NCBI GenBank assembly: GCA_020633675.1
Contig: JACKDE010000001.1
Span: 868,001-932,000, forward strand
DNA: 64,000 nt
Source of the DNA: Deferribacteres bacterium
Lineage (GTDB): Bacteria > Zhuqueibacterota > Zhuqueibacteria > Zhuqueibacterales > Geothermadaptataceae
Direction: 5' to 3'
Under the pieces are notes generated by a model. The model saw nothing but the letters and a program-made list of their open reading frames with translations, ran no database searches and was not told the origin of the DNA. Positions 60,234 to 64,000 of the stretch are shown here, one piece after another. Every line of letters starts with the position of its first letter. The first letter of the stretch is position 1. Both the position numbers and the translations under genes were made by a program.

Positions 60234-61292
60234 TCATGTCGGTCGGGAATAGTGTGAATCGTCAAGCTGAGCGCGGAAGGAGTGATAATAGTTGGAAAGC
60301 GCCGTGTTGCTGAAGCACAGCAGGCGGGTATCGCGGATGATCTTTTTGACCTGCTCACGCGAAATTTTGACTTTTTCGCCGGCGAGAACGCGCAAATCAT
60401 TTTGGGCTGCCACCAATGTACTGATCGCAAACAGCAGCGGCAGCGAGCAAAACAGCCGGATGCGGTAATTTCTGCGCGGAATGTGCAGGGTGTAATTCAG
60501 CGCATCGTCCAAATGAGCGGCAGCGCGATGAATCAATGAATTGAGTGTCACGGCTGCCTGATCGCGATAGGCGGGCTTGAAGAAATTTTCCATCACCAGC
60601 CCGTTGCTGATGGCAAGCTCTTCCGGAATGTAGCACCAGCCGCGCCGGTAATCGGTCCAGCAGTCTTTGATGATGTTGGTCATTTGCAGACCAAGACCGA
60701 ACGAAACGGCATGCTTGTCGAGGAAATGGGCGATGCCGCGGGTAATGGATTTGGAGTGATAGGCAAAAAGCCGGGTAAGCAAAATGCCGACAGTGCCGGC
60801 GACGTAGTAGCAATAGCGGTTAAGCTCGGCGATGGTTTTAGAGAAATAGATGCCATTGCGTTGGCGAGACTTCATTTGCAGTGTGGTCATCATGCCTTCG
60901 GACATTTCGACAATGCAATCGCAGATCGCATCACGATAGGGGAGGGGCAGGGTGAGAAAATTATCCAGCACAACTTCTGAATTGGTGACCAACTTGATAT
61001 CTTCGTTATCAGGATCGTTTTCGGAAACGGCATGCTGAAAGGCATCTACCCAGGCGCGCATGGTGGCAGGTGAAAAGTCTTTATCCTGGAAAATACCACG
61101 AAAATCGGTAAGCAGAGCTTTTTGCTGCTCCGGTGCTGCGAAAGATGAATCTTCAACGGTATCCGCAATCCTGCAAAACAGGTAGGCGCACAAAATCGAT
61201 TTATACAGATCACCCTGCAAAAAAGCGATATTGATCGCGAAGGTTCGTGAGACCTTTTTTAGCGTTTGCTGGCAGTATTCGTGCGAAGTCAT
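60234..61292 (-). CDS. Squalene/phytoene synthase family protein
   Basis: 352 residues. Head-to-head prenyl synthase motifs are present: first Asp-rich motif in LFCRIADTVEDSS, YCYYVAGTVGILLTRLF, and second Asp-rich motif in GLQMTNIIKDCWTDYRRGWCYIPEE. It condenses two prenyl diphosphates (FPP or GGPP) to squalene or phytoene. The fold has an additional hydrophobic C-terminal part (IRLFCSLPLLFAISTLVAA), closer to squalene synthases and hopanoid/squalene-pathway relatives than to crtB. No cyclase or desaturase gene is near. Confidence 0.92.
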   Translation of the reverse strand: MTSHEYCQQTLKKVSRTFAINIAFLQGDLYKSILCAYLFCRIADTVEDSSFAAPEQQKALLTDFRGIFQDKDFSPATMRAWVDAFQHAVSENDPDNEDIKLVTNSEVVLDNFLTLPLPYRDAICDCIVEMSEGMMTTLQMKSRQRNGIYFSKTIAELNRYCYYVAGTVGILLTRLFAYHSKSITRGIAHFLDKHAVSFGLGLQMTNIIKDCWTDYRRGWCYIPEELAISNGLVMENFFKPAYRDQAAVTLNSLIHRAAAHLDDALNYTLHIPRRNYRIRLFCSLPLLFAISTLVAAQNDLRVLAGEKVKISREQVKKIIRDTRLLCFSNTALSNYYHSFRAQLDDSHYSRPT

Positions 61293-61472
61293 TTCATCGG
61301 TTCCGGTTGGATGATTGAACGTCTGCGGTTGTTCGGGGTCAACTCATTGCAAAAGCTGCACAGTGCAAGTTAAAAAAATCGGCACTGTGCAGCAAACAAA
61401 TGAAGGCGTTCTTGCCGCGCAAAAACCAAAATGATACAGATACGGTCATGGATCGCGCGGCAGAGCGCTTTC

Positions 61473-62063
61473 TTATTTCATCTTGAAGGTTTTAATGAAT
61501 TCGTCAAAGGTCGGGCGCCAATGCGTCAGGGTTTCGTCCGGGCCAGTTGCTTTAAAAAACCAGGGACCACCCTCGGTTTCGACGATGGCTGCCAGCATGG
61601 CGTAGCCGGGCAGTTCATCTTTAGGGCCAGTCATTTGCATCGGATTTTGTGGTTTCATATAGGTGCCGGTTACATAAACAGTGGTGACCTCAATGTTGTC
61701 GACTTGTACAGTTGAAATTTTTGCTTTCGAGGCCGTATCCGAGCCATCGGGTTGGGTGAGCTGGCCATACCAACGATCGAGATTGGCCTGCACCATGCCG
61801 CTCATTTCGGGGAAATAATAGACCACCAATTCGGCGCTTTCTTTGCCATCTACACCTGGCATCATGTATTGATCTTTGCGCATCTGGCTCATCGGCGGAT
61901 GCTGAATCCACTCTTCCGGAGCGGTATAGGTCAGCTCACCAGCCGCTTTTTTGGCAGACATACCCGGCATGCTCTGAGTTTGCTCCTCCTGGGTATCGCC
62001 GCCACAGGCAAAGAGCACCGTGCCCAAAATTAAAACAGCACCCAGTTTCAGATAATTTTTCAT
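61473..62063 (-). CDS. Putative lipoprotein of unknown function
   Basis: 196 residues with a lipoprotein signal (LKLGAVLILGTVLFAC). The mature chain is Met-rich (QSMPGMSAKK, HPPMSQMRKDQYMMPGVDG). It contains a PsbP-like or sensor-type alternating strand pattern (AELVVYYFPEMSG, STVQVDNIEVTTVYVTGTY) and a final helix (PTFDEFIKTFKMK). Many Met residues could point to copper binding, but this is only a suggestion. The gene starts 53 bp after the TauE/SafE gene stop, same strand. Confidence 0.75.
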   Translation of the reverse strand: MKNYLKLGAVLILGTVLFACGGDTQEEQTQSMPGMSAKKAAGELTYTAPEEWIQHPPMSQMRKDQYMMPGVDGKESAELVVYYFPEMSGMVQANLDRWYGQLTQPDGSDTASKAKISTVQVDNIEVTTVYVTGTYMKPQNPMQMTGPKDELPGYAMLAAIVETEGGPWFFKATGPDETLTHWRPTFDEFIKTFKMK

Positions 62064-62116
62064 GTTTTCCTCTCTTCCAGTATCAGAAAATTAAGATGGA
62101 TTATCGGTTTAGTTTA

Positions 62117-62887
62117 CTAAAAAGGCGATCCAAACGAATCATAAGTGAGCTTGGCGGCAAAAATGATCACCATGAGCAGGACGAATCCGCGAATCCAGGC
62201 ATGGCCTTTTTTAACCGCGACAAACGTTGCCGCCCAGGCACCGATTGCACTGCCGATGCCGAGCACCAGACCATAGATGTAATTGACCTGCCCATGCGCG
62301 ATAAAAATGGCCAGAGCAATGCATGTTGAAAAAAGCACCACCATGATTTTGACCGCATTGGTCTGGATGAGGTCGAATCCCGCCATCAGCATCAGGGTAA
62401 TGATGACAAAGCCGGCGCCTGCCTGAATGAATCCGCCATAAATGCCGACCAGGAAAAAGCCAAAACTGAGTGCGGCTTTGCGTCGAAAACTCAACGCACC
62501 TTCTGGGGCACGCACACGCTTTGACGGGTCAAGCAAAATAACAATCATCACACCGACGATCGTGGCGGCCAGGATCGGCTTGAATTGCCGGTCAGGAATC
62601 TGGACGGCCAGCATGGCGCCGATAACGGTGCCAACGATATAGGGAATGGCTGCCAACACGGCTGCCCGCAATGGCAATACCTTGTGCTGGCCAAAACCGA
62701 CCAGAGCACCGACGCTTTGAATAAGAAGCGAGATGCGATTGGTGCCATTGGCAACCGGACCAGGCAAGCCGAGAAAAATCAGTACAGGCAGCGTCAACAA
62801 AGAGCCGCCCCCAGCAAGAGTATTGATGAATCCCGAAGCCAGCCCAACTACCAGCAGTATCACAGCATCACCGAATTCCGGTGTCAT
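62117..62887 (-). CDS. TauE/SafE family sulfite exporter-like membrane protein
   Basis: 256 residues with about eight membrane segments. The family hallmark GLASGFINTLAGGGSLLTLPVLI is at the start, followed by NGTNRISLLIQSVGALVGF, and the repeat-half signature FFLVGIYGGFIQAGAGFVII is in the middle. Members export sulfite, taurine-derived or other organic anions. The start overlaps the hflC stop by 4 nt (ATGA), so expression is coupled to hflKC. Confidence 0.93.
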   Translation of the reverse strand: MTPEFGDAVILLVVGLASGFINTLAGGGSLLTLPVLIFLGLPGPVANGTNRISLLIQSVGALVGFGQHKVLPLRAAVLAAIPYIVGTVIGAMLAVQIPDRQFKPILAATIVGVMIVILLDPSKRVRAPEGALSFRRKAALSFGFFLVGIYGGFIQAGAGFVIITLMLMAGFDLIQTNAVKIMVVLFSTCIALAIFIAHGQVNYIYGLVLGIGSAIGAWAATFVAVKKGHAWIRGFVLLMVIIFAAKLTYDSFGSPF

Positions 62888-63831
62888 CGACTATTCAGCT
62901 TCTTCAGGTATTTCAGGTAATCGGCATCGGTTTTAAGAATAAGCGTGCTGTTTTTAATCATCGTCGTACGATACGAGTCGAGTGTTTGCATAAAGGAGTA
63001 AAATTCCGGGTCGCGGCCAAAGGCTTCAGCATAGATGCGGGTGGCTTCTGCATCCGCTGCGCCTTTTAGCTCTTGTGCCTTGCGGTATGCTTCCGATTCG
63101 ATCTCCTGCAAACGTTTTTGCCGGTCACCATTGATTTTGGCACGTTCGCCTTCGCCTTCGGAACGATATTTTTCAGCGATACGGGTACGCTCGGCAATCA
63201 TGCGATCATACACTTTCTTGCGCACTTCCTCGATATAATCGATGTGCTTAATCTGTACGTCGATCAGATCGATACCATACTGCGGTACCGTTTCTCCAGC
63301 GCGCTCCAAAATCAGCCTGCGGATTTCGGTACGGCCATGCTGAATTGGATCGACACTGGTAATAGGAACCGTGTCCTCCTGATCCTCTCCAATGGCCATC
63401 ATGGTGCGATTGGTATTTCGTACCACTTCGATGAGCTTGTTATTGGTGATGATGTCACGCGTCACACCGTCGATAATATCATCGAGGCGACTTTGTGCGT
63501 TGGACTCGTTGTTGACCGTTTGATAGAACTTCAGCGGATCGGTGATTTTCCAGCGGCCAAAGGTATTGACCCAGATATAGCGTTTGTCTTCTGTCGAAAT
63601 TTGATTGGGATCGCCGTCCCATTCGATGATGCGCTTTTCAAAACGGACAACATCCTGGATAAAAGGCAACTTGAAGTGGATTCCGGCTTCTGTTGTGGCC
63701 TGGCCAATCGGTTCGCCAAATTGCAAAATAATGGCCTGCTCGGTTTCATCAACAGTATAAAATGAACTGCTCGCGAGCAGCAGCACCAAAAATATGACGA
63801 CGATTGATCCAATTTGTGTAATCTTCATCAT
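62884..63831 (-). CDS. hflC: Protease modulator HflC
   Basis: 315 residues: N-terminal membrane anchor (ITQIGSIVVIFLVLLLASSSFYTV), then the SPFH/prohibitin domain beginning DETEQAIILQFGEPIG and ending in the helical EGEGERAKINGDRQKRLQEIESEAYRKAQELKGAADAE-type coiled coil, and a C-terminal DSYRTTM-type segment. It forms a periplasm-facing complex with HflK that regulates the FtsH protease. The start overlaps the hflK stop by 4 nt. Confidence 0.96.
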   Translation of the reverse strand: MMKITQIGSIVVIFLVLLLASSSFYTVDETEQAIILQFGEPIGQATTEAGIHFKLPFIQDVVRFEKRIIEWDGDPNQISTEDKRYIWVNTFGRWKITDPLKFYQTVNNESNAQSRLDDIIDGVTRDIITNNKLIEVVRNTNRTMMAIGEDQEDTVPITSVDPIQHGRTEIRRLILERAGETVPQYGIDLIDVQIKHIDYIEEVRKKVYDRMIAERTRIAEKYRSEGEGERAKINGDRQKRLQEIESEAYRKAQELKGAADAEATRIYAEAFGRDPEFYSFMQTLDSYRTTMIKNSTLILKTDADYLKYLKKLNSR

Positions 63832-64000
63832 TGGCCATCCTTTCCTGATTTCTGCAACTGCAGGAGGGGAACCAGGCCCTGCTGCCCTTCATCAACTACA
63901 TAGATTTCATTGACTTGTGGCAAAATTTCCAGCATGGTTTCGAGGTAGAGCCGGCGGCGGGTGACATCCTTGGCGCGATTGTATTCACGCCAAACTGCCA
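63828..64000 (-). CDS. hflK: HflK, C-terminal end (cut by window edge)
   Basis: The minus-strand frame is open from base 64000 to TGA 63828-63830 and encodes about 56 residues: AVWREYNRAKDVTRRRLYLE, then TMLEILPQVNEIYVVDEG and a short polar tail ending SGKDGQ. The R-L-Y-L-E-T-M-x-x-I-L-P...IYVVD pattern is the HflK C-terminal region. Overlap with hflC confirms the hflK-hflC order. Confidence 0.88.
   Translation of the reverse strand, partial: AVWREYNRAKDVTRRRLYLETMLEILPQVNEIYVVDEGQQGLVPLLQLQKSGKDGQ

Noticed and set aside
1..64000. CRISPR arrays, tRNA/rRNA genes, prophage or integrase genes
   Set aside because: No regular spacer-repeat array, no recognisable tRNA or rRNA sequence and no transposase, integrase or phage structural protein was found by reading both strands.

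Overview
The window looks like a chromosome segment from a bacterium of the FCB group, probably an uncultured lineage such as candidate phylum KSB1, Calditrichota or Ignavibacteriota. Three things point there: C-terminal type IX secretion (T9SS) sorting domains with the NYPNPFNPTT signature on two secreted proteins and one orphan fragment; giant hybrid sensors with two-component-regulator propellers; and a SusC-like start to the TonB-dependent receptor. Strong AGGAGG-type ribosome binding sites argue against typical Bacteroidetes. The phylum assignment is inference. No rRNA, tRNA, CRISPR array, transposase or phage gene was seen.

Layout. 0-11 kb: the tail of an unidentified protein, a TonB-dependent receptor, a T9SS-exported beta-helix protein, a CRTAC1/ASPIC-UnbV lipoprotein, and a polytopic membrane protein next to a VWA-like lipoprotein. 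11.9-16.5 kb: sodium/solute symporter, GNAT acetyltransferase, PQQ-like propeller, DUF2277 and Smr proteins, with dispersed repeats after almost every stop codon. 16.5-24.5 kb: a degenerate NtrC-like AAA+ protein, an orphan-type DNA methyltransferase divergent from an unknown gene, MscS, a 56-residue membrane protein, hydantoinase-B-like, MoaC, Hsp20 and FmdB-like proteins. 24.5-24.9 kb: a noncoding stretch with DnaA-box-like 9-mers. 24.9-32.7 kb: a coupled minus-strand unit made of a propeller-kinase-receiver-adenylyl cyclase sensor, hydantoinase A and a beta-decarboxylating dehydrogenase.

32.8-40.5 kb: SRPBCC protein, small beta protein, Lnt, an AAA-ATPase/Ser-Thr kinase fusion, and an ArsR-methyltransferase fusion followed by adenosylhomocysteinase. 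40.6-48 kb: a T9SS-exported propeller protein and a one-piece hybrid two-component system (propeller, kinase, receiver, AraC HTH) carrying an in-frame dispersed repeat. 48.2-57.8 kb: a minus-strand operon (PDZ protein, NEW3-like membrane protein, ABC ATPase, two ABC-2 permeases, lipoprotein) divergent from a histidine kinase/OmpR-type regulator pair. The shared promoter region holds 10-bp-spaced GTGTTA direct repeats. 58-59.7 kb: a small membrane protein divergent from an ECF sigma/anti-sigma pair, with near-identical ECF-type promoters on both strands. 59.8-64 kb: an orphan T9SS sorting domain, squalene/phytoene synthase, a lipoprotein, TauE/SafE, HflC and the tail of HflK.

The main themes are envelope sensing and stress control (two giant hybrids, HK/RR, ECF/anti-sigma, HflKC, MscS) and a dense population of short palindromic intergenic repeats, one of which has entered a kinase gene. 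Starts below were reassigned wherever a Shine-Dalgarno sequence or signal peptide supports a later codon than the longest possible reading frame.
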